A stretch of 10,615 nucleotides of DNA from Baffinella frigidus (taxonomy: Eukaryota; Cryptophyceae; Cryptomonadales; Baffinellaceae). The notes under the pieces were generated by a model that made no database searches, was not told where the DNA came from, and saw only the letters and a list, made by a program, of their open reading frames with translations. Position numbers and translations under genes: made by a program. Numbering within the stretch: position 1 is the stretch's first letter; each line of letters starts with the position of its first letter. Positions 1 to 6,520 of the stretch are shown piece by piece. The DNA is taken from positions 260,703 to 271,317 of the forward strand of contig MU646769.1 in NCBI GenBank assembly GCA_026770585.1, given 5' to 3'.

Positions 1-69
1 GGGGGAGCGTGCACGCCCCCCCCCAAAGGCATTCGGCACTGATAGGATGTTAGTCGTGCACGCTCCCCC
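1..69. repeat. Inverted repeat at the window edge
   Basis: Bases 1-15 and 55-69 are perfect 15-bp inverted copies built around GTGCACG and a C/G run. They enclose a 39-base spacer that starts with a poly-C tract. This may be one end of a foldback element cut by the window edge. No gene is visible here. Confidence 0.6.
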
Positions 70-126
70 CCAAAGCACACACCAGTGTGAGGCCAGCACG
101 CCTCTGATGTGTTGGTCGCCCAACAT

Positions 127-219
127 AGAGGGAGGGAGAGAGAGGGAGAGAGGGAGAGAGAGGGAGAGAGAGGGAGAGAGAGGGAGAGAGAGGGAGAGAG
201 AGAGGGAGAGAGAGAGGGC
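127..219. repeat. (GA)n / GGGAGAGA microsatellite
   Basis: A purine-only tract alternates GAGA and GGGAGAGA units. The frames through it give only Arg/Glu/Gly repeats and are not genes. A CT tract, the complement type, closes the window at 10556-10615. Confidence 0.95.
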
Positions 220-409
220 GGTAGGGGGAGGGGACAACACCCCATCAGACTCAGATGTCTGAGAGCACCCCCCCACCATTGTCTATTGTCTCAGGAGAGG
301 GCATGTGCTGTCTAATGCCTTTGGGCGGGGTGCGCTGTCATTCTCTCCTTTCATGCCCTGATCCTTCCAGGCCCTGCTCTCGCTGCTAGTCAAACGGCAA
401 CTCCACATG

Positions 410-500
410 CGATACCCCAAACCCCAAACCAGCAGTCGTGCTGCAAGTCCAGCAAAACCCCTAAACCCTGCACCGGAAACCGTAGACCCTGCACCCTGAA
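410..500. repeat. Degenerate C-rich telomere-like sequence
   Basis: Scattered CCCCAAA, CCCTAAACCC and ACCCTGCACC words resemble a decayed CCCTAAA array. They are far less regular than the arrays near 4031 and 8373. Nothing gene-like is seen between 220 and 540. Confidence 0.4.
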
Positions 501-544
501 GCAGACGCTGCATCGTGAGGGAGCAGTGATGCAGCAAGTTCATG

Positions 545-678
545 TCGAAAGATAACTGAATCAGTTCCCTAATTAGCGTTTTTATTTAGTTAGGAGGCCT
601 AATTGAATTTACTATGCCTTAACTGATTTCTCCTATTCAAGCTCCTATTGAAAAGGAACTGATTCAGTTATCTTCCGA
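545..678. mobile_element. Short foldback element (MITE-like), 134 bp
   Basis: Bases 545-568 and 655-678 form 24-bp terminal inverted repeats with one mismatch, centred on GATAACTGAATCAGTTCC. The interior is AT-rich and non-coding. No convincing target-site duplication is seen. The size and structure fit a non-autonomous DNA transposon or other foldback. Confidence 0.65.
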
Positions 679-717
679 GATGAAAGTGACACGGGAGGAG
701 GAGACTTCATCTCAGAA

Positions 718-965
718 AAGCGTTTCTAAACAGGGTTTCGCGTCTACCAAATTTATTACACACACGCCTTACTATTACTAGTAAGGTCAACTGGTGTACC
801 ACGCCAGAGTGGAGGAGGGGGTTGATTTTTTAAAACCGTATCAGGATACGGTATTTGACTTTTGAAAACCACTGCCTTGAAGGGGAATTGACTTTTGGCG
901 ACCCCTTCGAAGACTCTGGCGTGGCAGTAAATTTCGTTGACAGAAACCCTTTCTAGAAAGCGTTA
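718..965. mobile_element. Nested foldback element
   Basis: Imperfect outer arms (about 718-754 and 928-965) share an AGGGTTTC core and an AAATTTA end. Inside them is a perfect 12-bp stem, CCACGCCAGAGT at 799-810 with its complement at 913-924. Further inside is a CCGTATC/GATACGG stem near 836-852. The TTGACTTTTG word recurs in it and elsewhere in the window. No coding potential was seen. Confidence 0.55.
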
Positions 966-1084
966 TTTGCGATTAGAGCGGGGCTCATCCGTAGAGTGTT
1001 CCCATCCCCATCAACAGTGTGGTGCACCAGTGTGGTGAACGTGGTCCTCGATGTGAGTGTAATACAAAGCACCAAAGAACCAAA

Positions 1085-1160
1085 GCGCGGGAGAGAGGGA
1101 CGACACCGTCATCGAGAGCACACAGGTTATGACGGAGATGCGCCTCTCGATGACGCGAGA
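1085..1160 (+). repeat. Inverted copy of the sequence around 1770-1820
   Basis: An ACACAG|GTTATGACGGAGATG segment on the plus strand matches the minus-strand CACAG|GTCATGACGGAGATG at 1803-1817. The two copies face each other about 700 bp apart. This copy reads VMTEM and then diverges. It looks like an inverted copy of an exon edge with its acceptor. Confidence 0.5.
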
Positions 1161-1166
1161 GTATCT

Positions 1167-1223
1167 GGTACACATATTTACAACCCCACATATGAATAGG
1201 ATCCTCCAGCATTCTCGAGAGGC
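1167..1223. repeat. Dispersed repeat, second copy at 2445-2501
   Basis: About 57 bp, starting GGTACACATATTTACAACCC and ending AGCATTCTCGAGAGG, recur with a few mismatches at 2445-2501. At that second site the segment forms the right arm of a foldback. Here the opposing left arm is missing. Confidence 0.7.
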
Positions 1224-1384
1224 AAGAGACCGTCACCACGCAGGGCCCTTCGGGGGGGTATTCCAGGGTCGCCCTTTGAGCCGTTGGGTCGCCCTTGGAG
1301 CCGTTTTCTTCCATAAAATCGACCTTAGAATACCATTTCCCTTCAAAATTGACTTTGGAATACCCCCCCCTCCAGCCCTGCGTG

Positions 1385-1800
1385 GATCGAGGGCGCGCGC
1401 CGCATCTTACGTGACCAATTGCTGACGTTTGGCGTGTTTCCGCTGTCGAGCCAACTCGGCACATATAAGACAGCCAGGACCGGGATTCCGGTCCTAGCTT
1501 TTCATTTTAAAAGTCCATTTCCTTCAGGATTCTGGTTCAAGTTTGTCCCGTCCTCGCTCGGTAGCGGCCTGGGCAATACTCCAACAACTGACTTAGGAAT
1601 CTGTTCACACGAGTAGCCTCGTGGGGGGGGTATGAGACCGCCATCGAGGGCGCGCGCCGCATGGTACGTGACCAATTGCTGACTTTTGGCGTGTTTCCAG
1701 GGCAATAATCCAGTAATTGACTTAGGAATCTGTTCACAAGAGTAGCCTCGTGGGGGGGGGGGGGTATGAGACCGTCATCCAGGGCGCGCGCCGCACACAT
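1385..1800. repeat. About 129-bp tandem repeat with G-runs
   Basis: GGGCAATA at 1571 and 1700 begins two copies that share CTTAGGAATCTGTTCACA, GAGTAGCCTCGTGGGG and GGGCGCGCGCCGCA. A partial leading copy lies at 1385-1440. The two G-runs, at about 1622 and 1751, differ in length. The CGCGCGCC segment is also part of a possible minus-strand exon at 1773-1812, so the array seems to multiply an exon edge. Confidence 0.75.
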
Positions 1801-1812
1801 CTCCGTCATGAC
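1773..1812 (-). CDS. Possible exon 8 of the leftward gene
   Basis: On the minus strand CACAG precedes an open segment reading VMTEMCAARALDDG, followed by a GT donor. It starts in phase 0, as the earlier exons would require. The donor side reads ACG|GT, not the AG|G seen at other junctions. Related CGCGCGCC segments occur at 1385 and 1645, and an inverted copy at 1113. It may be a real exon or only one of several exon-like duplicates. Confidence 0.25.
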
Positions 1813-1819
1813 CTGTGTG

Positions 1820-2160
1820 TCGAGTCACCCCCCCCGAGTCAGCACCACCCGCTCTCACTACTGGAAAGTCCCACCCCACCCTATCCTGTAACCGCGGCCG
1901 GAATTCGGCACCGACGGCTCCAATTCCCACAACTTTAGGGGGCCATTAAAATCATTTCAGACCCAAAGTTAACATATTTTGAACAAAAGCTGACTATTAA
2001 ACCCAAATTCGTTTTAAAACGATTAAATGGACAGAGCGGGACCAAGCTTGTCAGTAGCAGCTCCAGCCCGCTCCACGCCCCGGGCAACAAAAGTTGACGG
2101 ATTTGCACCCCCCCCCCCAAAAGTCGACGGATATATACGAGTGGCACGGGGCGACGGCCC
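1820..2160. other. Stretch with no recognised gene
   Basis: The segment from about 1930 to 2030 is AT-rich and carries no repeat partner I could find. A poly-C tract at 2108-2119 sits between two copies of an AAAAGTYGACGGAT word (2090 and 2120), and a similar word lies near 5608. I see no supported exon on either strand. Confidence 0.4.
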
Positions 2161-2229
2161 TGGCATGTGTTTCGCATCGCGATTAAGAGGGTCCCCGCCG
2201 AGGTTGCTCTCCTTCTTGGGAGTCACAAC
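2161..2229 (-). CDS. Possible exon 7 of the leftward gene
   Basis: Minus-strand ACAG|GTTGTGACTCCC opens a phase-0 segment reading VVTPKKESNLGGDPLNRDAK and then HMP. The acceptor and first bases are repeated upstream in transcript order as a 29-bp tandem array (2203-2289). A related AG|GTTGTGAGCCTCAATCAG|GT copy lies near 2717-2741. The donor is unresolved: no GT follows HMP, while an AG|GA junction after VVTPKK would make an 18-base exon. I do not recognise the sequence. Confidence 0.35.
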
Positions 2230-2289
2230 CTGTTGTTCTCCTTCTGGGGAGTCACAACCTGTTGCTCTCCTTCTTGGGGGTCACAACCT
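2203..2289. repeat. Three tandem 29-bp units
   Basis: Units at 2203-2231, 2232-2260 and 2261-2289 share GTTGCTCTCCTTCTTGGG and AGTCACAACCT with one to three differences. They are contiguous with no spacers. Read on the minus strand, each unit carries AG|GTTGTGAC, so the array is a series of near-identical splice acceptors ahead of the possible exon at 2229-2161. Confidence 0.9.
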
Positions 2290-2331
2290 GTACCGAAGAA
2301 GCGGGCGCGCGCGCAACGCACGGCAGACGCG

Positions 2332-2500
2332 CCACACGAGAATGCTAGAGGGGCCTATTTAAAACCGGCGTGCTTTTCAAAGTGGGCATTTGCGTAGTAA
2401 CTTTTGTTGATTAGCACAGTCACGAGGTTAGAATGCCCTATCCTGGTACAAATATTTACAACCCCACATGTAAATAGGACCCTCTAGCATTCTCGAGTGG
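2332..2500. mobile_element. Foldback element, 169 bp
   Basis: Left arm 2332-2361 and right arm 2471-2500 are inverted copies of about 30 bp with a few mismatches, centred on GAGAATGCTAGAGG. The right half (2445-2501) recurs at 1167-1223. The interior includes TTTAAAACC and CACGAGG words and has no coding signal. Confidence 0.65.
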
Positions 2501-2635
2501 GCGGATGCAGATGGTGTGGCAAAACGCTGACTTCCCCGCTATCAAAGTGATACGAATCGCGTGATAAGTCCATTTTAATAGTCAAAATCACTTCAAAAGG
2601 TTATGAACTCCAGTACAAATCCCTGTGGCGAGAGG

Positions 2636-2741
2636 GGGGGGGGGGGGTGTAAGCCTCATCGAGCATCCAATTCCAGCACCAAATTCCATGTGAGAGGGGG
2701 GTATGCCTCACCTGATTGAGGCTCACAACCTGCGAAAGAGC
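2636..2741. repeat. Partial copies of the exon 6 donor edge
   Basis: On the minus strand, GGATGCTCGATGAG|GCTTAC at about 2645-2665 copies the end of the exon at 3190-3116 (GATGCTCGACGAG|GCACC), including its GC donor. The flanking CACATGGAA..TTGG..CTGGAATTGGA tract matches 3066-3105. Another GAG|GCATACCCCCC copy starts near 2711. Variable C/G runs follow each donor-like site. Confidence 0.65.
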
Positions 2742-2800
2742 GGAGAAACCAACGGCAGACGCGGATGCAGATGGAGTGAGAGGGGGTATGCAGATGCCAT

Positions 2801-3060
2801 AAAGGCGCCTCGCGTTTTGTGTACCAGCATCCCTGATCATCCACACGAGGCTACCCATACGAACATAATAAAACGGACTTTTAAAGTTTTGTGGGCAAAT
2901 GATCACGTTTCCGCCCGCTGAGCGGTCGGACCTGTGTAAAGTCGCTGCTTTTCATCTGAAAATTACTACACGCGTTTACAATCGACTTTTATTCTGTTCG
3001 CATAGGTAGCCTCGTGTGGTAAAGGCGCCTCGCGTTTTGTGTACCACCATCCCTGGTAAC
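2801..3060. repeat. 40-bp direct repeats flanking a 179-bp element
   Basis: AAAGGCGCCTCGCGTTTTGT and the following 20 bases occur at 2801-2840 and 3021-3060, about 36 of 40 identical. The left copy abuts the element at 2841-3019 and the right copy starts one base after it. This is far longer than a usual target-site duplication. Confidence 0.8.
2841..3019 (+). mobile_element. 179-bp inverted-repeat element, copy 1
   Basis: The element begins CCACACGAGGCTACC and ends with the complement GGTAGCCTCGTGTGG. Its arms extend through CGAACAnAATAAAA. The interior contains AAATGATCACGTTTCC, CCGCTGAGCGG and TCATCTGAAAATTACTAC. Copies of exactly the same length lie at 3538-3716 and 9495-9673. It has no coding capacity, which fits a non-autonomous element. 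It lies in the intron after exon 6 of the leftward gene. Confidence 0.85.
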
Positions 3061-3115
3061 CGGTTGCATCTCTCCAATTCCAGTGCCAATTTCCATGTGA
3101 GAGAGGGGGGGGTGC

Positions 3116-3190
3116 CTCGTCGAGCATCTTCGAGCCCTCGAGAGCCGCAGTGATCACAATCTCCAACTTCTCTTGGTTCAGGGTGTCGCG
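3116..3190 (-). CDS. Exon 6 of the leftward gene
   Basis: Minus-strand GGGCAG precedes 75 bases, phase 0 at both ends, reading RDTLNQEKLEIVITAALEGS followed by KMLDE. A GC donor follows (GAG|GCACC). The charged and leucine-rich composition suggests a helix. The previous exon (4729-4670) ends in phase 0, so the reading frame is kept. Partial copies of both edges lie nearby: an acceptor copy at 3255 and a donor copy at about 2650. The family is not recognised. The frame, composition and conserved edges make it a fair exon candidate. Confidence 0.55.
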
Positions 3191-3300
3191 CTGCCCACCA
3201 GGAAAAAAAAGGGTCAGTTCTGAGGTGGCGCCACATCTTGGCTGAGGGTTTCACGCTGCCCACCAGGGAATCTGGGGTCAGGCCTGAGGTGAAGGAACAT
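3172..3300. repeat. 65-bp tandem duplication spanning a splice acceptor
   Basis: CTTGGTTCAGGGTGTCGCGC and CTTGGCTGAGGGTTTCACGC begin two copies offset by 65 bases. Both contain CTGCCCACCAGG and GGTCAG..CTGAGGTG. Minus-strand exon 6 starts at 3190. The second copy carries the same GGGCAG|CG junction at 3255 but soon loses similarity to the exon. Confidence 0.8.
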
Positions 3301-3341
3301 GCCAGGGTCTCGGGCGTTGCAAACCGGGATGCGCGAAAACA

Positions 3342-3455
3342 TCTACAACTCCGACAACGCCTGGGAAGAAGCAGAGGATGCTACCTCCAGCTTCTGCAGC
3401 TCCCCCTGCGGCAATCAACAACATGGAAAGAATCAGGCGTTGTCGGAGTTGTAGA
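3342..3455 (+). mobile_element. 114-bp foldback with coding-like sequence, copy 1
   Basis: Perfect 22-bp terminal inverted repeats (TCTACAACTCCGACAACGCC plus TG) lie at 3342-3363 and 3434-3455. The interior GAAGAAGCnGAGGATGCTACC and the following CAGCTCC tract recur at 5031-5121. On the minus strand it holds GAGCTGCAGAAGCTGGAGGT, nearly the 5' part of the exon at 4729-4670. The arms also read like coding sequence (IYNSDNAWEEAEDATSS on the plus strand; AALYNSDNA after a CAG at 3464 on the minus strand). Confidence 0.65.
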
Positions 3456-3537
3456 GGGCTGCCTGCCAGGAGAGAGACACTCACAGTGGGAAAATTCCGG
3501 AGCGCAGGTCATTTAGCATACGGCATTGACTACCGTA

Positions 3538-3716
3538 CCACACGAGGCTACCCAGGCGAACAGAATAAAACGGACTTTTGAAGTTTTGTGGGCAAATGAT
3601 CACGTTTCCGCCCGCTGAGCGGTCGGACCTGAGAAAAGTCGCTGCTTTTCATCTGAAAATTACTACACACGTTTACAATCGACATTTATTCTGTTCGCAT
3701 AGGTAGCCTCGTGTGG
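3538..3716 (+). mobile_element. 179-bp inverted-repeat element, copy 2
   Basis: Same family and orientation as 2841-3019, and the closest copy to it internally. The left arm reads CCACACGAGGCTACCCAGGC and the right arm ends GGTAGCCTCGTGTGG. It lies in the intron between exons 5 and 6 of the leftward gene. It lacks the 40-bp flanking repeats of copy 1. Confidence 0.85.
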
Positions 3717-3760
3717 TAGGTGCCAGGGCTCCCAGGGACGCGTCTGTGCCTAGTGGCTAT

Positions 3761-3864
3761 TATCCCTTAAGTGGCGAGTAGACTCATACGCCCTACGGTA
3801 GGGCCCTAGGACCTGCCTACGGCGAGTTAGGGCGATTAATCGCCCGTCCGCCACTTAAGGGATA
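3761..3864. mobile_element. Foldback with nested palindromes, 104 bp
   Basis: Perfect 16-bp arms TATCCCTTAAGTGGCG (3761-3776) and the complement (3849-3864) enclose CCCTACGGTAGGG (3791-3803), GCCTACGG and a perfect 16-bp palindrome GGGCGATTAATCGCCC (3830-3845). The CCTACGGTAGG core recurs in the foldbacks at 5688 and 10330. No gene is seen from here to the telomere-like array. Confidence 0.7.
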
Positions 3865-4030
3865 CGTCTCGAGGTAGTGAATTCACTGTAAAATCAGTGG
3901 ATTTGTACCAGATTACGCCCTGGTCAAACGACCCGACGTATAGCCAGTAGGGACCTAGCGTAGGCAATAGCGTATGGTGAACGACACTGGCATGACGGGT
4001 TTCCGGATGAATCGACTTTGGGGCGGCTGG

Positions 4031-4226
4031 TTTACGGTTTAGGGTTTGGTGTTTGGTGTTTAGGGTATAGGGTTTAGGGTTTAGGGTTTAGGGTTTAGGG
4101 TTTAGGGTTTGAGGTTTAGGGTTCGGGATTTAGGGTTTAGGGTTTAGGGTTTACGGTTTAGGGTTTAGGGTTTAGGGTTTAGGGTCTAGGGTTCAGATTT
4201 TAGGATTTAGGGTTCAGGGTTTAGGG
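4031..4226 (+). repeat. Interstitial TTTAGGG telomere-type array
   Basis: About 28 units of TTTAGGG run on the plus strand, with variants such as TTTACGG, TTTGGTG and TTCAGGG. The 7-bp unit is the plant/green-alga/dinoflagellate telomere type. The array lies in an intron of the leftward gene, whose transcript would carry CCCUAAA. It ends directly at a partial copy of the exon 5 donor edge (4227-4275). Confidence 0.9.
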
Positions 4227-4585
4227 GAGACCTGCTCCTTCTTGAAGTTCAGCAAGACCTCGTCAACCGCTATCGAGGCACCCGGGGGTTCGTTTAAAAG
4301 CTGAGGCCAGAATCCGGCCTCAGCTCTTTCATTTTAAAAGTCCGTTTCCCTTGGGATTCAGGTGAAAGTTTTAAAACCTTTTAAAATTGAACGACGTCCT
4401 CGCTCGGCAGCGGATCTCGTCAACCACCAAGAAAAACACGGAAACACTGCGCTCTATTTCGCGTGTTCAGCACGGACATACGCTGCGCGGGAAAGCATGT
4501 GCAGCTCGGCAAAGACATGTGGAGACGGCGCCGAGACCTGCCCCTTCTTGAATCGCAGCAAGACCCCATCCACCACCATTTTCTG
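4227..4585. repeat. Two partial copies of the exon 5 donor edge
   Basis: GAGACCTGCTCCTTCTTGAA followed by a GCAAGACCTCGTCAACC tract at 4229-4275, and a diverged copy at 4531-4580, match the end of minus-strand exon 5 and its donor at 4670. On the minus strand they read VDEVLLNFKKEQ and VDGVLLRFKKGQ before |GTCTC. A perfect 10-bp hairpin, AGCTGAGGCC/GGCCTCAGCT (4299-4325), lies between them. The TTTTAAAAGTCC tract at 4330-4350 recurs near 1503. Confidence 0.7.
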
Positions 4586-4669
4586 CACTACACCAACACG
4601 GCAAAGAGCTCTGCGTTTCGCAATTTCGCAGCTTTTCACAGCAAGGACATGGGGAGACGGTGGGGAGAC

Positions 4670-4729
4670 CTGCTCCTTCTTGAATTGCAGCAAGACCTCG
4701 TCAACCACCTCCAGCTTCTGCAGCTCCTC
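4670..4729 (-). CDS. Exon 5 of the leftward gene
   Basis: Minus-strand GTTCAG precedes 60 bases, exactly 20 codons in phase 0, reading EELQKLEVVDEVLLQFKKEQ. A GT donor (CAG|GTCTCC) follows, with AG|G at both ends. The heptad-like spacing of Leu/Val suggests an amphipathic helix or coiled coil. Its 3' half with the donor is copied twice downstream (4531-4580 and 4229-4275). Its 5' third with an AG junction is nearly matched inside both foldbacks at 3342-3455 and 5031-5121. The plus-strand frame over this tract is also open but Ser/Thr/Cys-rich, and I consider it a shadow. Confidence 0.5.
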
Positions 4730-4836
4730 CTGAACGCCACCACACCCACACAAACATGAGTAACGGAGCGCTAGCACTTAGAGTTTTGGACCACTCATCT
4801 CCATACTTCAGAGTAATACATGAGACCACACAGAAG

Positions 4837-5030
4837 CCACCCTGGAGGGGACTTGCGGCCAATCCCGAATAACCCTTTATCGCAAAAGTTGACAGGATGT
4901 GTACCACTAAAATACTTATAAGACCGTTTTGTACCAGATCCATTCATCACGGGGGACTGAGATCTCAGTCCATTCCAAGGGGAGTTGACTTGAGAATGCT
5001 CAAAATACCCCCACCCTGCCTCCAGGGTGG
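4837..5030 (+). mobile_element. About 190-bp inverted-repeat element, copy 1
   Basis: Terminal CCACCCTGGAGG (4837-4848) and CCTCCAGGGTGG (5019-5030) are perfect 12-bp inverted repeats, flanked by GAAG on both sides. Internal marks are GGCCAATCCCGAATAACCC, AAAGTTGACA, GTACCACTAAA and GGGGAGTTGACTT. A reverse-oriented copy lies at 7998-8184. It has no coding content. It sits in the intron between exons 4 and 5 of the leftward gene and abuts a truncated foldback on its right. Confidence 0.75.
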
Positions 5031-5121
5031 GAAGAAGCGGAGGATGCTACCTCCAGATTCTGCAGCTCCCCCTGCGGCAATCAACAACATGGAAGGAATC
5101 AGGCGTTGTCGGAGTTGTAGA
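5031..5121 (+). mobile_element. Truncated second copy of the 114-bp foldback
   Basis: This segment follows 3364-3455 base for base with few changes, including the 22-bp right arm at 5100-5121. The left arm is absent, and its place is taken by the end of the 4837-5030 element. Both junctions share TGGGAAGAAG, so the join could come from insertion at, or recombination through, that short word. Confidence 0.75.
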
Positions 5122-5188
5122 TCGTGTTTCCGAATTCGTCTACTAAGGTAAAATTTTACACTATAAAAGAAAACAGCCCGGCCAACTC

Positions 5189-5245
5189 CTTCTCGGTGGC
5201 GAGCGTTAGCACCAAGAGAGAGAAGCCCAGGCAGCGCCTGGCGCC
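5189..5245 (-). CDS. Exon 4 of the leftward gene
   Basis: On the minus strand ACGAG|G opens a 57-base, phase-0 segment reading GARRCLGFSLLVLTLATEK. It has GC-rich third positions and is followed by AG|GAGTTGG, a GA donor. The middle (CLGFSLLVLTL) is hydrophobic and could be a buried or membrane helix. An upstream AG at 5268 would give an alternative start in another phase. The last 27 exon bases with the donor and 25 intron bases are duplicated at 5372-5423, where the donor reads GT. The exon boundaries are tentative. Confidence 0.42.
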
Positions 5246-5371
5246 CTCGTAGGCACGGGGCCGTCCGCTGCAAGGCGGCGGCTCCACCACCACTGGGGCC
5301 AGGCTCCTGAAACGGGTGTGTCTTGGAAGAAGGTTAACTTAACTGGGCGACTACTTTAGACGTTGTCTGAA

Positions 5372-5423
5372 AAAAGAAAACAACCCGGCCAACACCTTCT
5401 CGGTGGCGAGCGTTAGCACCAAG
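5372..5423. repeat. 52-bp duplicate of the exon 4 donor edge
   Basis: Bases 5372-5423 match 5165-5216 at 50 of 52 positions, from AAAAGAAAACA through CGGCCAAC to GCGAGCGTTAGCACCAAG. On the minus strand the copy reads LVLTLATEK|GTGTTGG. One of the two differences turns the GA donor of the main copy into GT. Confidence 0.85.
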
Positions 5424-5687
5424 CGTGTGGATAAATAAGTATCGATACATACCAGATTATGGATAAATATACTACACTTCTAGATACTGCTGACCCGCCA
5501 ACAAAACCTCACAGACCATTCACCAGGGCGGGGCTACTCAGTAGCCAACACCTGAGCTCACCGTGCCTTGCACCTAGATCCGAGAGCCCGGGCTCTTTCC
5601 CGCTCCATGTCGACAGATTTGCACCGCAGACCCAGCATGCCAACTTGAGAAAAGTCATACAACCCGAGTGAGGTAGATCATGTGAAA
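5424..5687. other. Intronic stretch without recognised features
   Basis: The sequence is AT-rich up to about 5480 and of mixed composition after that. A plus-strand 70-codon frame lacks homology that I recognise. A GTCGACAGATTTGCACC word near 5608 resembles 2090-2110. I see no supported exon. Confidence 0.4.
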
Positions 5688-5833
5688 AGCTAACGCCAGC
5701 GAGGTACTTAGAGCCTACGGACTGCCTACGGTAGGAGCCCCCCCTCCACGACTTTTCAAGTCCTTTTTGTTTTAAACGTCTTAGGAGGAGGGGGGGTTCC
5801 TACCGTAGGCTAAGGGGTCCGCTGGCGTTAGCT
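5688..5833. mobile_element. Foldback element, 146 bp
   Basis: Perfect 14-bp arms AGCTAACGCCAGCG (5688-5701) and the complement (5820-5833) enclose a second inverted pair, CCTACGGTAGGAGCCCCCC and its near-complement ending CCTACCGTAGG. The nested structure would form a long hairpin. It lies 26 bases downstream of the donor of exon 3 of the leftward gene, inside its intron. Confidence 0.8.
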
Positions 5834-5859
5834 TGTGGCAATAGAGAGCTAGAGCGCAC

Positions 5860-5907
5860 CTCGCTGTTGCAGCTCTCGAGGCGGCGGTACATGACGCTCT
5901 TGTACAC
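5860..5907 (-). CDS. Exon 3 of the leftward gene
   Basis: Minus-strand CAACAG|G opens a 48-base segment, 16 codons in phase 0, reading VYKSVMYRRLESCNSE. It ends at AG|GTGCGC, a GT donor. The third positions are strongly GC-rich, unlike the flanking intron. Exon 2 ends in phase 0, so the join gives LLNEP-VYKSV without a frame break. The segment is too short to name a family. Confidence 0.55.
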
Positions 5908-6059
5908 CTGTTGCCCCCACCACCTATCCCGGTCAGCCCGCCACCTCCCCAACGATGGATGCACGCGTGATAGCTACCCAGGATGTGGGAGCTAGACACC
6001 CAGGTTGTGAGAAGACGCACACTATGGATGCACGGGGGCGTGAGGGAAGATCCCAGCGA

Positions 6060-6473
6060 GCTACCCAGGGTGTGGGAGGATGCAGGGGGGCGCACCGGCT
6101 CGTTGAGCAGGGCCTCGGCATTGTCGAGGAAGAGGGTCGGGTGCAGCTCGCCCATGGGCGCGGGCCGCATGCACTCCATCGCCTTCAACATCATCGTCTC
6201 TACCACCTCTGTCACTTTTGCCTGCGCAGGAGGGGGATGGGTCACGATCTGCCCTGGGTTCCCTGTTGCCCAGGGCCTGGGGCAGGGGTTGCCGGGGGAA
6301 GGGGAGAGCACAGGGGCTGCCGAAAGATCCGGCATGCCTGATCCATCCGAGAGGTTGAACCACGTTTGCAGCCAGGGGACAGGCAGCCAGGGACCCCGGA
6401 GCCGACGCAACTGACCCCAGGGGAACACCTACCTCACGCCGGCCCCCTTGCATCTTCCCACACCCTGGGCAGC
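6060..6473. repeat. Inverted repeats flanking exon 2
   Basis: GCTACCCAGGGTGTGGGAGG continuing into GATGCAGGGGGGC (6060-6091) is matched in inverse at 6441-6473 with about three mismatches in 32. The arms lie in the two introns on either side of exon 2 of the leftward gene. Degenerate copies of the CTACCCAGGNTGTGGGA word also lie at 5973-6010. Confidence 0.8.
6096..6221 (-). CDS. Exon 2 of the leftward gene
   Basis: Minus-strand CCTCCTGCGCAG precedes 126 bases (42 codons, phase 0 at both ends) beginning AKVTEVVETMMLKAMECMRP and ending LFLDNAEALLNEP. A GTGCGC donor follows. The segment is GC-rich at third positions and looks like a folded-domain exon, with an amphipathic helix followed by a LFLDNAEALL stretch. 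A longer open frame runs through the exon into both introns, but the splice junctions bound the convincing part. I do not recognise the family. Confidence 0.65.
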
Positions 6474-6520
6474 TGGCTGGCCAGGGGCGGGGCGGGTGTG
6501 AGTGGGACAAGAGGGCGTGC

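Noticed and set aside
47-315. Open frames through the GA tract
   Set aside because: They consist of Arg/Glu/Gly repeats from a microsatellite and have no other coding sign.
2203-2289. CRISPR-like repeats
   Set aside because: The 29-bp units are contiguous with no spacers, and the setting is eukaryotic.
4362-4759. Plus-strand open frames over the exon 5 region
   Set aside because: They are Ser/Thr/Cys-rich shadows. The minus strand gives helix-like sequence bounded by AG|G junctions.
5955-6414. Plus-strand frames opposite exon 2
   Set aside because: They are complements of GC-rich coding sequence and of CTACCCAGG repeats, without motifs or a phase-consistent partner.
5781-6428. One 215-codon minus-strand gene
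   Set aside because: Only 6221-6096 looks coding. The rest of the frame reads through repeat-bearing introns.
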